Shown in pieces: positions 22,367 through 30,693 of a stretch of DNA of 34,105 nucleotides. A model generated the notes under the pieces. That model was not told the origin of the DNA and searched no databases. It was given only the letters and a program-made list of their open reading frames with translations. The position numbers were made by a program, and so were the translations under genes. The stretch lies in contig JASLES010000204.1 in NCBI GenBank assembly GCA_030151005.1, positions 1-34,105 on the forward strand. Reading direction: 5' to 3'. Every line of letters begins with the position of its first letter. The stretch's first letter is position 1. Origin of the DNA: Silvimonas sp. (GTDB lineage Bacteria; Pseudomonadota; Gammaproteobacteria; Burkholderiales; Chitinibacteraceae).

Positions 22367-22672
22367 ATGTACGACTGTATTGTTCCCGAGTTTGCCTTGT
22401 TTCAACAACGCCGCACCAAACCGCAAGCCGTGTTTGACTTGCGCCTCGAATACCGCCGCTGGCTGCATCTGAAATCTGCAGCGGGCGCCGGTCCCGCTCT
22501 GCTTTCCAAAGCCGCTGCTGTGGCCGTGGCACTGGGCTATCGTGCCGAAGCGCTGGAAGACGGCTCGTTAGCTGTGCTTGATATCGAGCTGGAAGCCGCG
22601 CTGTTGTTGTGTCAACGCTTGCCCGAACTGATTGGCCGTTACGAAGTTCCCGCGCGTCCGCATCGTTCATAA
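22367..22672 (+). CDS. Hypothetical 101-residue protein
   Basis: Not recognised. The start is well supported: GGAGG at 22357-22361 lies 5 nt before the ATG. The product begins MYDCIVPEFALFQQRRTKP, continues with a basic-aromatic stretch (LRLEYRRWLHLKS) and a long Ala/Leu-rich helical region (LLSKAAAVAVALGYRAEALE, then DIELEAALLLCQRLPELIGRY), and ends in a basic tail. It has no signal peptide and no clear membrane span; two Cys residues are present. Predicted small soluble helical protein. The long, structured leader with repeats and the strong ribosome-binding site suggest a regulated gene. The MATE exporter gene follows after 55 nt and may be cotranscribed. Confidence 0.78.
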   Translation: MYDCIVPEFALFQQRRTKPQAVFDLRLEYRRWLHLKSAAGAGPALLSKAAAVAVALGYRAEALEDGSLAVLDIELEAALLLCQRLPELIGRYEVPARPHRS

Positions 22673-22727
22673 GACGACTCGCACAGCGCACCGCACTTAA
22701 AAAAACACTCAAAACACGAAGGTTTGC

Positions 22728-24098
22728 ATGACTCTGCCGCGTATCTGGCGCGAGATCCGCGTCACTTGGCATCTGGCATGGCCCATTATGGTGGGCCAGC
22801 TTGCTCAGGTGGGCACCGCATTTGTCGATGCGGTGATGGCAGGTCATGTCTCCGCAGGGGATCTGGCGGCGGTCTCGGTGGGGGCCTCTGTCTGGATCAC
22901 CCTCATTGTGACCATGATTGGTCTCTTGCTGGCGTGCAGCCCGCTGGTGGCCCATGCGGTGGGCGCGAATGATCGCAAGCATATTCCCGGGCTGGTACAG
23001 CAGGCGTTCTATCAAGCCGCGTTCTTCACGTTGGTGGGTTGGGTTGTGGTATGGCTGGCCATGCCTATCTTCAGCCATCTGGGGCTCACGCCGGATGTGG
23101 CCGACAAGGCCCGGCGCTTTCTGGTGGCGGTCTCATTTGGTCTGCCGGCGTTTGCGTTTTTCCGCGTCTGTTATAGCTATTCGGCCAGCCTGAACAGCAC
23201 CAAGCCGTTGATGATCATTGCGTTAACGGGCCTGGCGCTTAATGTGCCGGTGAACTATGTGCTGATCTACGGACACCTTGGTTTTCCTGCCCTGGGTGGC
23301 GTGGGCTGCGGTTATGCCACGGCTTTCTGTCTGTGGGCGAGCGCGCTGATGATGGCGGTATGGCTGGGTATTTCGCCGGTCTATCGCGATACCTACCCGC
23401 TGCGGCACTGGGCGCGTATCGATTGGCATCGGCAGGTTGAATTGCTCAAGCTTGGCGTGCCGATGGGGCTGATGTTCTTTGTCGAAGTCAGCGCGTTTGC
23501 CGGCATCGCCCTGTTGATTGCGCGCCTGGGGACTGTGCCAGTCGCGGCTCACCAGATTGCGCTGAATTTTGCTTCGGTCTTGTTCCAGGTGCCGGCGGCC
23601 ATTGGCACGGCACTGACCGTACGCGTGGGGCAGGCACTGGGCGCGGGCCAGCCGCAAGACGCCCGTTTTATCGGCTGGGCCGGTTTCAAGATGGGATTGG
23701 CGGCGGCGGTGGCGTCTGCACTGTTTACCGGGTTTGGCCACTACTGGGTGGCCTCCTGGTATAGCGAAGACACGCAGGTGCTGGCACTGGCGGCGGTGCT
23801 GCTCATTTATGCCGCCGTGTTCCAGTTGTTTGATGCCACGCAGGTGATTGCTGCGGGCATTTTGCGCGGGTACAAGGTCACGCGCACGCCCATGATTATT
23901 CACCTGACTGCGTTCTGGGTGGTGGGCTTGCCCTTGGGTTATGCCATGACCTTTGGTGCGGGCAGTCTGATTACGGCGCGCGGCGTCGTCGGGTACTGGG
24001 AAGCACTGGTGGTTGCACTGGGCTTTACCGCGTGCCTGTTAACCTGGCAGTTTGTGCGCGTCAGTCGGCGCGCACTCAAGGCTCACCCGCAGCACTGA
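22728..24098 (+). CDS. MATE-family multidrug efflux transporter, NorM type
   Basis: 456-residue inner-membrane cation- or proton-coupled drug exporter with about twelve predicted spans. NorM landmarks: the N-terminal WPIMVGQLAQVGTAFVDAVMAG, the LKLGVPMGLMFFVEV segment that opens the second half, and AHQIALNFASVLFQVPAAIG. The ATG at 22728 follows GAAGG (22718-22722). Substrates cannot be deduced from sequence. Its stop codon directly abuts the stop of the convergent ubiX gene (TGATCA), with no intervening base and no terminator between the two. Confidence 0.93.
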   Translation: MTLPRIWREIRVTWHLAWPIMVGQLAQVGTAFVDAVMAGHVSAGDLAAVSVGASVWITLIVTMIGLLLACSPLVAHAVGANDRKHIPGLVQQAFYQAAFFTLVGWVVVWLAMPIFSHLGLTPDVADKARRFLVAVSFGLPAFAFFRVCYSYSASLNSTKPLMIIALTGLALNVPVNYVLIYGHLGFPALGGVGCGYATAFCLWASALMMAVWLGISPVYRDTYPLRHWARIDWHRQVELLKLGVPMGLMFFVEVSAFAGIALLIARLGTVPVAAHQIALNFASVLFQVPAAIGTALTVRVGQALGAGQPQDARFIGWAGFKMGLAAAVASALFTGFGHYWVASWYSEDTQVLALAAVLLIYAAVFQLFDATQVIAAGILRGYKVTRTPMIIHLTAFWVVGLPLGYAMTFGAGSLITARGVVGYWEALVVALGFTACLLTWQFVRVSRRALKAHPQH

Positions 24099-24707
24099 TC
24101 AGGCGTCGTCGCCCCAGCGCTGCATCAACTGATGCGGCACGTCCAGTTGATCCAGAATCCGGGCCACCACAAAATCGACCAGATCATCGATGGATTTCGG
24201 ATGGTGGTAAAAGCCCGGATTGGGCGGCAGGATCACCACGCCCAGTCGCGCCAGCTTGAGCATGTTTTCCAGATGCAGGGCGGAGAACGGTGCTTCACGG
24301 GGGACCAACACCAGTTTCTTGCCTTCCTTGATCATCACGTCTGCCGCGCGTTCCAGCAGATTGTCAGACACGCCGGCGGCAATGGCGGCCAGCGCGCCCA
24401 TGGTGCATGGGCAGACCACCATGCCATCGCCCGGGTTGGAGCCTGACGCCATCGGCGCAAACCATTCTTGTTGCCCGAATACCTTGAGCGGCGCATCCGC
24501 TTGCAGCTTGAAGTGCTCGCGCAGCCAGTCCGCAAACTCGGCGGCCCGGCCCGGCCAGGTGTAGCCCAGTTCTTGCCGGGCGACGATCTGCGCCGCTTGT
24601 GTGTAGAGCACGTGTACCTGGCAGCCGGCGGCCAGCAGGCATTCAATCAGCCGCATGCCATAAGGCAGACCAGACGCACCGGTCAGACCAACGGTGATGG
24701 TTTTCAT
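24099..24707 (-). CDS. ubiX: Flavin prenyltransferase UbiX
   Basis: Makes prenylated FMN from FMN and dimethylallyl phosphate, the cofactor of UbiD-type decarboxylases, including the one in ubiquinone synthesis. The 202-residue product has the FMN-binding GLTGASGLPYGMRLIECL at the N-terminus, then SGSNPGDGMVVCPCTMGALA, LVPREAPFSALHLENMLKLA, and VILPPNPGFYHHP with the PxFY-type segment. The ATG at 24707 overlaps the upstream gene stop by 4 nt (ATGA), so it is coupled; a longer frame from 24740 is not needed. It is the last gene of the rapZ downstream group and converges on the MATE gene with no gap. No ubiD is in view. Confidence 0.95.
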   Translation of the reverse strand: MKTITVGLTGASGLPYGMRLIECLLAAGCQVHVLYTQAAQIVARQELGYTWPGRAAEFADWLREHFKLQADAPLKVFGQQEWFAPMASGSNPGDGMVVCPCTMGALAAIAAGVSDNLLERAADVMIKEGKKLVLVPREAPFSALHLENMLKLARLGVVILPPNPGFYHHPKSIDDLVDFVVARILDQLDVPHQLMQRWGDDA

Positions 24708-25231
24708 GGTGTCGCAGTTTCCTTGAGCAGGCGCGCGCAAATCAGGCCATTTACGAGGCCAAACACCAGCGCAGCACCAAAAAACAGAGGGGCAAGACGG
24801 ATTAATCCGTTATCGGGGATCAACCATAAACGCGCCAGCCCCAGTTGGCCGGCGATATGGGCAAAAGCCGCAATGAGCGAAAGACTGACTGGCCCAAACC
24901 AGCGGCGCGGCAAATATTGTGCGGCTGCAAGAACCAGTAGGCTGACGATGCCGCCGCACAGGCTCAATGCAAAGCCGGGGGAGAGAAACCCGCCCAGCAC
25001 CAGTGCCCCGCCAAAAATCCGCAGCAGTGATACCCACGCGGCATCACGCCAGCCGTGTCGCCACAACACGAGCAGCGTAATGATGTTGGCGATGCCCGGT
25101 TTCACGCCTGGCAGCGGGGAAGGGAAGCCGGCCTCTACCACGCCCAGCAGAATGGCCAGCGCAGCATAACGGGCAATGCGCAGATCATCGACGCTGGCTG
25201 TGACTACGCGATCAGTAGCTGAGGCTGTCAT
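24704..25231 (-). CDS. Gx transporter family / HepS_1-like membrane protein
   Basis: Integral membrane protein of about 175 residues with five to six predicted spans. It fits the Gx transporter (heptaprenyl diphosphate synthase component I-like) family, whose landmark is a GVVEAGFPSPLPGVKPGIANIITLL region (residues about 32-56) with the family Gly/Pro-rich turn. The family was named after a synthase component but is now treated as an ECF S-component-like transporter; the substrate is unknown. ATG at 25231 is chosen; a GTG at 25243 is an alternative. It overlaps the NusG-II gene upstream by 20 nt and ubiX downstream by 4 nt, so it belongs to one coupled unit. Confidence 0.85.
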   Translation of the reverse strand: MTASATDRVVTASVDDLRIARYAALAILLGVVEAGFPSPLPGVKPGIANIITLLVLWRHGWRDAAWVSLLRIFGGALVLGGFLSPGFALSLCGGIVSLLVLAAAQYLPRRWFGPVSLSLIAAFAHIAGQLGLARLWLIPDNGLIRLAPLFFGAALVFGLVNGLICARLLKETATP

Positions 25232-25595
25232 AGGCCCGGGCACGGCTGCCAGTCAGTTCAATACTGGTTCTATTGGGCAGGCAGATGGCGGTCTGGCCGG
25301 TTTCAGTCAGCCAGCCCGCCTTGACACAATACTGGCGGGGGCTGGGGTCCGCGGCGATGCGTACGCGGCCCTGGGCGATTTGCACCGTGGTCTCGCCCAG
25401 CGGGCCCGGTACCTGCATGGTGCGGTTCGCCATCAGATCAAGTTCGGCAAAGAGTTTGCCGGATTGATAAATACGCACGTGGGTGGCTGCATCGGTATGC
25501 CAGGCAAACCACGCCAGCAGGATCACCAGCACTGCTCCCAGCGTGGCCGTCAGCCAGTCGCCGGGTTGCAACAGCCGCCATTCAGTTTTTGACAT
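25212..25595 (-). CDS. NusG domain II-containing membrane-anchored protein
   Basis: 127-residue protein with a short cytoplasmic N-terminus, one membrane span (about 16-33) and an extracytoplasmic NusG-domain-II fold (about 40-118). The domain signature is visible as GRVRIAADPSPRQYCVKAGW with ETGQTAICLPNR; Cys90 and Cys105 remain, but the first Cys of the usual CPxxxCV motif is Ser85. ATG at 25595 is preferred over a GTG at 25604. It overlaps rapZ by 14 nt and the Gx-type gene by 20 nt. NusG-II and Gx genes occur together in many bacteria, often near flavin-transfer functions; the role here is inferred only from that. Confidence 0.85.
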   Translation of the reverse strand: MSKTEWRLLQPGDWLTATLGAVLVILLAWFAWHTDAATHVRIYQSGKLFAELDLMANRTMQVPGPLGETTVQIAQGRVRIAADPSPRQYCVKAGWLTETGQTAICLPNRTSIELTGSRARAYDSLSY

Positions 25596-26442
25596 GGGGC
25601 TCACGGTGACGGATCAACACCTGGCGTTGATTGCCAAAATGCCTGGCCAGTTGCTCAACCAGAAACACGGACCGATGTTGGCCACCAGTACAACCAATGG
25701 CCACGGTGACATAGTTGCGATGGTCGCGGTCGAACTCGGGAATCCAGTGCTCCAGAAAACCGATCAGATGCGTCAGATAACGACCCACGGACTCCTGGCG
25801 CTTCAGATAGTCAATGACTGGCGCATCTTTGCCGGTGAGTGCGCGTAATTCCGGGTCGTAATGGGGGTTGGGCAGGCAACGGGCGTCGAAAACAAAGTCG
25901 GCATCCAGCGGAATACCGTGTTTGAAGCCGAAAGATTCGAACACCAACGTCAGCCGTGCCCGATCCAGCCCGACAAAATCCCGCACGGAGGCACGTAACT
26001 GATTGGCGCTGAGCGAACTGGTATCAATGCGATAGGCATTGATCAGGAAATACTCCAGCAGCTCGCGTTCCAGTGCGATGGCTTCGCTGACCGTGAGGTT
26101 CTCGCCAGCCATCGGGTGGCTGCGGCGGGTCTCGGAAAAGCGTTTGATCAGTACGTCGTCAGATGCTTCCAGGAACAGCAGCCGCACATCAATCTTCAGC
26201 TCCAGCATGGCCGACAGATAGTCGGGGAATCCGGCCAGGTTGTGGGCGCTGCGCGAGTCCACCGCAATGGCGACTTTGGGGTAACCGTCTTCATCCAGCA
26301 AGGCCACCGTTTGCGGCAGGATGGGTGAGGGCAGGTTATCAATGCAGAAATAACCCAGATCTTCCAGGACCCGCAGCGCAACGCTTTTGCCTGCGCCCGA
26401 TAAACCGGAAAGCAGAATGACTTGCTGACTCTTGTGCGCCAT
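25582..26442 (-). CDS. rapZ: RNase adapter protein RapZ (YvcJ family)
   Basis: Nucleotide-binding adapter that in E. coli presents the small RNA GlmZ to RNase E and so tunes glucosamine-6-phosphate synthase and cell-envelope precursor supply. The 286-residue product has Walker A GLSGAGKS (13-20), FCIDNLP, a Walker B-type VAIAVDSR segment, and the C-terminal RNA-binding domain with IGCTGGQHRSVFLVEQLA. Start at ATG 26442, 3 nt after the hprK stop. Downstream of it, unlike the enterobacterial order, lie NusG-II, Gx and ubiX genes rather than npr, and no ptsH-like gene is in view. Confidence 0.95.
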   Translation of the reverse strand: MAHKSQQVILLSGLSGAGKSVALRVLEDLGYFCIDNLPSPILPQTVALLDEDGYPKVAIAVDSRSAHNLAGFPDYLSAMLELKIDVRLLFLEASDDVLIKRFSETRRSHPMAGENLTVSEAIALERELLEYFLINAYRIDTSSLSANQLRASVRDFVGLDRARLTLVFESFGFKHGIPLDADFVFDARCLPNPHYDPELRALTGKDAPVIDYLKRQESVGRYLTHLIGFLEHWIPEFDRDHRNYVTVAIGCTGGQHRSVFLVEQLARHFGNQRQVLIRHREPHVKN

Positions 26443-26445
26443 GCC

Positions 26446-27390
26446 CTATTCGCCCAGTTCCATAAAGCGCTGATGGCGCTCGATAAACTCACGCGTAGAG
26501 TCAATCCCGCGCAGTTGCAGAATATAGTTACGCACTGCGGCCTCCACCAGCACCGCCAGGTTACGACCCGCCGCCACAGGGATCACCAGCTTGCGGATTT
26601 GCACGCCCAGGATTTCCTGCGTGGCGGCCTGCATCTGCAGGCGATCGATGGGGGCCAGTGTTTCGCCACCGGCCTTGGCCAGATGGACAATCAGCTTGAG
26701 GGTCTTTTTGGGGCGAACCGCGGTCTCCCCGAAAATGGTGCGGATATTGAGCACGCCAATCCCGCGCACTTCCAGAAAATCCCGCAGCATGGGCGGACAG
26801 CGGCCTTCGAGTGTTTCCGGATTGGTGCGGTAGACCTCGACCACGTCATCGGCCACAAGGCCGTGACCGCGCGAAATGAGTTCCAGCGCCAGTTCGCTTT
26901 TACCCATGGACGATTCGCCTGTCAGCAGTACGCCCACTTCCAGTACGTCCAGAAACACGCCATGCAGATGGGTAGAGACCGCCAGTGCTTTGGCCAGGTA
27001 ATAACGCAGCACATCCATCAGATACGGCGATTGTTCTGTGGAGGTCAGCAGTGGCACATGATGGCGTTCTGCGCCTTCACGCAGGGTATCGGGCACGGGC
27101 TGGCTATTGGCAACAATCATCAGCGCCATTTCGTTGGCAAACAGCCGCTCTACCGAATCTTTTTGGGCCTCAGGTGAGAGGCCAAGGAAATAATTGACTT
27201 CAGCAATCCCCAAGACTTGCACGCGATTGGGGTGAATGAAGTTAAGGTGGCCCACCAATGCCAGCCGGGGCTTTTGCTCGGCGGCATCGTTGGTCAGGAG
27301 GTTGTTGGCGCCAGATTGACCAGCGACCCAGGTCAGCCTGAGTTTTTCCGCATTATCGATGAATAACTGTCTAACGGTAATCTGCGGCAT
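26446..27390 (-). CDS. hprK: HPr kinase/phosphorylase
   Basis: Bifunctional enzyme that phosphorylates and dephosphorylates a seryl residue of HPr in response to metabolic state. The 314-residue product has an N-terminal HprK domain (about 1-130), the Walker A GESSMGKS (158-165) and the family signature LEVRGIGVLNIRTIFGE. Its ATG at 27390 overlaps ptsN by 20 nt, and rapZ follows after 3 nt, so ptsN-hprK-rapZ form one coupled unit. No ptsH or ptsI lies in the window, so the HPr partner must be elsewhere. In betaproteobacteria this enzyme belongs to an incomplete regulatory PTS rather than to sugar uptake. Confidence 0.95.
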   Translation of the reverse strand: MPQITVRQLFIDNAEKLRLTWVAGQSGANNLLTNDAAEQKPRLALVGHLNFIHPNRVQVLGIAEVNYFLGLSPEAQKDSVERLFANEMALMIVANSQPVPDTLREGAERHHVPLLTSTEQSPYLMDVLRYYLAKALAVSTHLHGVFLDVLEVGVLLTGESSMGKSELALELISRGHGLVADDVVEVYRTNPETLEGRCPPMLRDFLEVRGIGVLNIRTIFGETAVRPKKTLKLIVHLAKAGGETLAPIDRLQMQAATQEILGVQIRKLVIPVAAGRNLAVLVEAAVRNYILQLRGIDSTREFIERHQRFMELGE

Positions 27391-27844
27391 AAGGTTCCCA
27401 GGTGGAAATCAGCTTAAAGGCCGCGTCCACATCGCTGGCCGTTGCAAGTTGGTCGCGCACGGTTTTATCCGAAAACAGTTGCGCCAGTTCAGACAGGATT
27501 TGCAAATGCAGATCGGTCGCGGCTGCGGGTACCAGTAGCACAAACACAAGGCTGACCGGTTTGCCGTCCGGCGCGTCAAAAGGCACCGGGTTTTTCAGGC
27601 GAATAAACGCGCCGCTGGCCTCTTTCAGACCCTTGATGCGACCGTGAGGAATCGCCACGCCCTGACCCAAGCCGGTAGAGCCCAGTTTTTCGCGGGCGAA
27701 CAGGCTGTCAAAGATGACGCTGCGCGCGATGGCGTGGCTGTTTTCGAACAGCATGCCTACCTGTTCGAAAACCCGCTTTTTGCTGCCCACGTCCATATCA
27801 AGAAAGACGTTATTGGCAGGCAGGATTCTGGAAATCAGACTCAT
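27371..27844 (-). CDS. ptsN: Nitrogen-PTS enzyme IIA (EIIA-Ntr)
   Basis: Phosphocarrier of the regulatory nitrogen PTS. It accepts phosphate on His67, seen in GQGVAIPHGR, and regulates potassium, nitrogen and envelope functions through its phosphorylation state. The 157-residue length is typical of EIIA-Ntr. The ATG at 27844 gives the family N-terminus (MSLISRILPANNVFLDM); a longer frame up to 28033 runs into the hpf terminator and is rejected. The ribosome-binding site is weak. The promoter should lie in the stretch 27850-27990; I could not assign it. The 3' end overlaps hprK by 20 nt. Confidence 0.94.
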   Translation of the reverse strand: MSLISRILPANNVFLDMDVGSKKRVFEQVGMLFENSHAIARSVIFDSLFAREKLGSTGLGQGVAIPHGRIKGLKEASGAFIRLKNPVPFDAPDGKPVSLVFVLLVPAAATDLHLQILSELAQLFSDKTVRDQLATASDVDAAFKLISTWEPYAADYR

Positions 27845-27990
27845 TGTCGGGCCGGCTCTCTGACCTGATTGGTGGCGGCCTTGGGTGCCGCGCTGCACCA
27901 TTAACGAATCCCGGCGAGCGCATTCATGCGATCGTCGGTCCGGTTTGCATTTTTCAACTGTACCCATTGTACCGCTGCAATGGCATAAAC

Positions 27991-28020
27991 AAAAACGGGA
28001 ACCCGTTTTCAGGGTTCCCG
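27991..28020 (-). terminator. Intrinsic terminator after hpf
   Basis: Minus-strand stem of 9 perfect base pairs, CGGGAACCC/GGGTTCCCG (28020-28012 with 28004-27996), loop TGAAAAC, followed by TTTTTG. It lies 37 nt past the hpf stop and separates the LPS/rpoN/hpf transcript from ptsN. Confidence 0.85.
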
Positions 28021-28056
28021 CTTGTGGTATCAAGATGCTGGTTTATATCGAAAAAG

Positions 28057-28389
28057 TCACTCTTCTTCTTCAACCGTTTGCTGGTGTTTGATGGCTTCGC
28101 CACGGTGATCCATCAAGCACTCTTTGTGTTTGACGATCTGCCGGTCCAGTTTATCGACAAGGAGGTCTATGGCGGCGTACATGTCCTTGTCGACTGCCTC
28201 AACATGAATGTCCTTGCCGCGCACGCGCACGGTGACATCCGCTTTCTGCTGTAACTTTTCTACAGAAAGAATGGCGCTGACGTCTACAACCTGGTCAAAG
28301 TGCCGCACTATCCGGTCCAGCTTGCTCGTCAGGTACTGACGTAAAGCCGGGGTCACTTCAACGTGATGTCCGCTGATGTTGAGGTTCAT
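28057..28389 (-). CDS. hpf: Ribosome hibernation promoting factor, short form
   Basis: Binds the small subunit of idle ribosomes, promoting 100S dimers and blocking tRNA/mRNA access. The 110-residue product starts MNLNISGHHVEVTPALRQYL, with the central VTVRVRGKDIHVEAVDKDMYAAIDLLVDKLDRQIVK region (VEAVDKDMYAAIDLLVDKL) typical of YhbH/HPF, and ends in an acidic tail. It lacks the C-terminal dimerisation domain of long HPF. A very good ribosome-binding site (AAGGAGA, 28401-28395) lies 5 nt from the ATG. It lies 92 nt downstream of rpoN, the conserved order in proteobacteria, and ends at a strong terminator. Confidence 0.95.
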   Translation of the reverse strand: MNLNISGHHVEVTPALRQYLTSKLDRIVRHFDQVVDVSAILSVEKLQQKADVTVRVRGKDIHVEAVDKDMYAAIDLLVDKLDRQIVKHKECLMDHRGEAIKHQQTVEEEE

Positions 28390-28481
28390 GGCATTCTCCT
28401 TCTGGTTGAGCCATTAAAACCAGGGGCGGCTGATGCAACCCAGCTGGCTGGATTGTTTCCAGCCGCTCCAGGCCAAGCAAA

Positions 28482-29882
28482 TTACAGATTTTTGCGCAAG
28501 TTAACGGGTGGAACGTTCATCCCCTCCCTGTATTTGGCAACGGTTCGTCGCGCAACCACGATCCCTTGCCCGGATAAAGCGTCGGCAATGGCGCTGTCAG
28601 ACAGCGGCCGGGTTTTGTCTTCGTTCTGGATCATCTGGCGAATCAACGCCTTGATGGCGGTGGCAGAACATTCGCCACCGGCTTCGGTGTCCACATGGCT
28701 GCCAAAGAAGTATTTGAACTCCAGGAGGCCACGCGGGCTGGTCATGTATTTCTGGGTGGTGACCCGTGAGACGGTGGATTCGTGCAGATCCAGTTCCAGG
28801 GCAATGTCGCGCAGGACTAGCGGCCGCATGGCAACCTCGCCGTGCTCGAAGAACGCGCGCTGGCGTTCCACGATGGCCTGGGCCACACGCAAGATGGTCT
28901 CGAAGCGCTGTTGCACGCTCTTGACCAGCCATTTGGCTTCCTGCAATTCGCGCGCCAGCACTCCGCCCTCGCTGCGTTGCAGGATATCTGCGTACACCTG
29001 ATTGATACGCAACCGCGGCATCGCGGCTGGATTGAGTCTCACCTGCCATTGCCCCTTGATCTTTTGCACCAGTACGTCTGGTACAACGTAGCGTGGTGTC
29101 AATGCCGCCCATTGTGCTGCCGGGCGCGGATTCAGACTGGTGATCACGTTTTGCGCGGCTTTCAGTGCCGCGTCGTCACATTTCAGTAACCTTTTCAACT
29201 TAGTGTAATCACGCCCCGCCAATAAATCGAGATGCTGTCCGACGATTTGTCGGGCCAACTCGCAAGCGGGGGTCAATTCAAGCTGTTTTAGCTGCAGCGA
29301 CAAGGCCTCTGCGGTGTTGCGCGCACCCACACCTAGTGGGTCAAATTGTTTGAGCCGGGCCAGTGCTACAGCGAGGTCATCCGTTTCAAGCTCTAATAGA
29401 GAGACGATATCCGCGGGGATTTGTTCCAGTAATTCTTCCAGCGAATAGGGTAAAAATCCCTCTTCATCCACGGCATCGATCATGAAGGCCAGTGCAGCGT
29501 GGTCGCGCTCGGGCAAACGCAGCACGCCGGCCTGGTCCAGCAAGTGTTCGCGCAGCGTCAGTTCCCGGGCGACTTGGGTGGCCGGATCGAAGTCATCGTC
29601 GTCATCGCTGTTGCGAGAACCCCCACTACCCCATTCCATGTCGCCACCGCCGCTGTCGTAATGGTCGTCTGCGGGGGCGCTTTCGGTTTCGCCACTGGGG
29701 CTGTCTGTTGTGTCTGAACTACTGCCGGCGCTGTCTTGTTCCAGCAACGGGTTTTCCAGCAGGTAACGTTCGATCTCGGTCTGGAAGTCCAGCGTGGAAA
29801 GCTGCAACAGTTTGATGGACTGTTGCAGTTGGGGAGTCAGGTTCAGTTGCTGCGACAGTCGCAGTTGCAGGGATTGCTTCAT
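28482..29882 (-). CDS. rpoN: RNA polymerase sigma-54 factor
   Basis: Alternative sigma factor for -24/-12 promoters activated by ATP-dependent enhancer-binding proteins. The 466-residue product starts MKQSLQLRLSQQLNLTPQLQ, the glutamine-rich activator-contact region, then LLQLS. An acidic Asp/Ser-rich linker (about 55-110) follows. The core-binding domain comes next, then a helix-turn-helix and the RpoN box ARRTVAKYRE (about 444-453). The start at 29882 is set by the conserved N-terminus; the longer frame from 29978 would extend into lptB. It follows lptB by 43 nt and precedes hpf, as in many proteobacteria. Confidence 0.96.
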   Translation of the reverse strand: MKQSLQLRLSQQLNLTPQLQQSIKLLQLSTLDFQTEIERYLLENPLLEQDSAGSSSDTTDSPSGETESAPADDHYDSGGGDMEWGSGGSRNSDDDDDFDPATQVARELTLREHLLDQAGVLRLPERDHAALAFMIDAVDEEGFLPYSLEELLEQIPADIVSLLELETDDLAVALARLKQFDPLGVGARNTAEALSLQLKQLELTPACELARQIVGQHLDLLAGRDYTKLKRLLKCDDAALKAAQNVITSLNPRPAAQWAALTPRYVVPDVLVQKIKGQWQVRLNPAAMPRLRINQVYADILQRSEGGVLARELQEAKWLVKSVQQRFETILRVAQAIVERQRAFFEHGEVAMRPLVLRDIALELDLHESTVSRVTTQKYMTSPRGLLEFKYFFGSHVDTEAGGECSATAIKALIRQMIQNEDKTRPLSDSAIADALSGQGIVVARRTVAKYREGMNVPPVNLRKNL

Positions 29883-29925
29883 GCGGCGGATCTGGGCGAG
29901 GGCGGGGCGGTGGGCATGGGCGAGG

Positions 29926-30693
29926 TTACATCCGGAAGTGTTCGCCCAGGTACACCTTGCGCACCTGTTCGTTGGCAATGATTTCAGCAGGGTGGCCCGA
30001 GGCCATGACGGCGCCTTCGGAAATGATGTAAGCGCGATCGCAAATGCCCAGGGTTTCCCGCACGTTGTGATCGGTAATCAATACGCCAATGCCACGGTCG
30101 CGCAGATAAGCAATGATGCGCTGGATATCCATCACAGCGATCGGGTCGACGCCGGCAAAGGGTTCATCCAGCAAAATAAAACGCGGATCGGCGGCCAGCG
30201 CACGGGCGATCTCGGCGCGGCGGCGCTCACCGCCAGACAAGCTCATGGCCCCGCTGTCGCGCAGGTGGGCAATGTGCAGTTCGTGCAACAGTTCTTCCAG
30301 TCGCTCTGCGCGGCGAGCGGCATTCTTTTCACGCAGTTCCAGCACGGCGAGGATGTTCTGCGCCACGGTCATCTTGCGGAAAATAGAGGCTTCCTGCGGC
30401 AGATAGCCCAGACCCAGTTGCGCCCGTTCATGCATGGGCAGACGGCTGATATCCTGGCCATTCAGGCTGATTTCGCCGCCGTCGGCCGCCACCATCCCCA
30501 CGATCATGTAAAAGCTGGTGGTTTTGCCGGCACCGTTGGGGCCGAGCAGCCCGACTACTTCACCCGCGTCAACGCGAATCGAGACATCACGTACCACCGT
30601 GCGCTTGCGATAGCGTTTCATCAGGCCGGTGGCATTCAGCGAGGCGGTCAGGGGCTGGGTCACGGGCCCGTTGGGGGTCTGATTGGCGCTCAT
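29926..30693 (-). CDS. lptB: LPS export ABC transporter ATPase LptB
   Basis: Cytoplasmic ATPase that drives LPS extraction from the inner membrane with LptF/LptG and LptC. The 255-residue product has Walker A GPNGAGKT (51-58), signature LSGGERRRAEIARAL, Walker B ILLDEPFAGVDPI and the H-loop in VLITDHNVRE. It carries about 15-20 extra residues at the N-terminus compared with E. coli LptB (241). The ATG at 30693 overlaps the lptA stop (ATGA), which supports it and argues for tight coupling. lptF/lptG are not in this window. Confidence 0.96.
   Translation of the reverse strand: MSANQTPNGPVTQPLTASLNATGLMKRYRKRTVVRDVSIRVDAGEVVGLLGPNGAGKTTSFYMIVGMVAADGGEISLNGQDISRLPMHERAQLGLGYLPQEASIFRKMTVAQNILAVLELREKNAARRAERLEELLHELHIAHLRDSGAMSLSGGERRRAEIARALAADPRFILLDEPFAGVDPIAVMDIQRIIAYLRDRGIGVLITDHNVRETLGICDRAYIISEGAVMASGHPAEIIANEQVRKVYLGEHFRM

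Noticed and set aside
27845..28033. N-terminal extension of ptsN to 28033
   Set aside because: It runs through the hpf terminator and adds unrelated residues before the conserved EIIA start.
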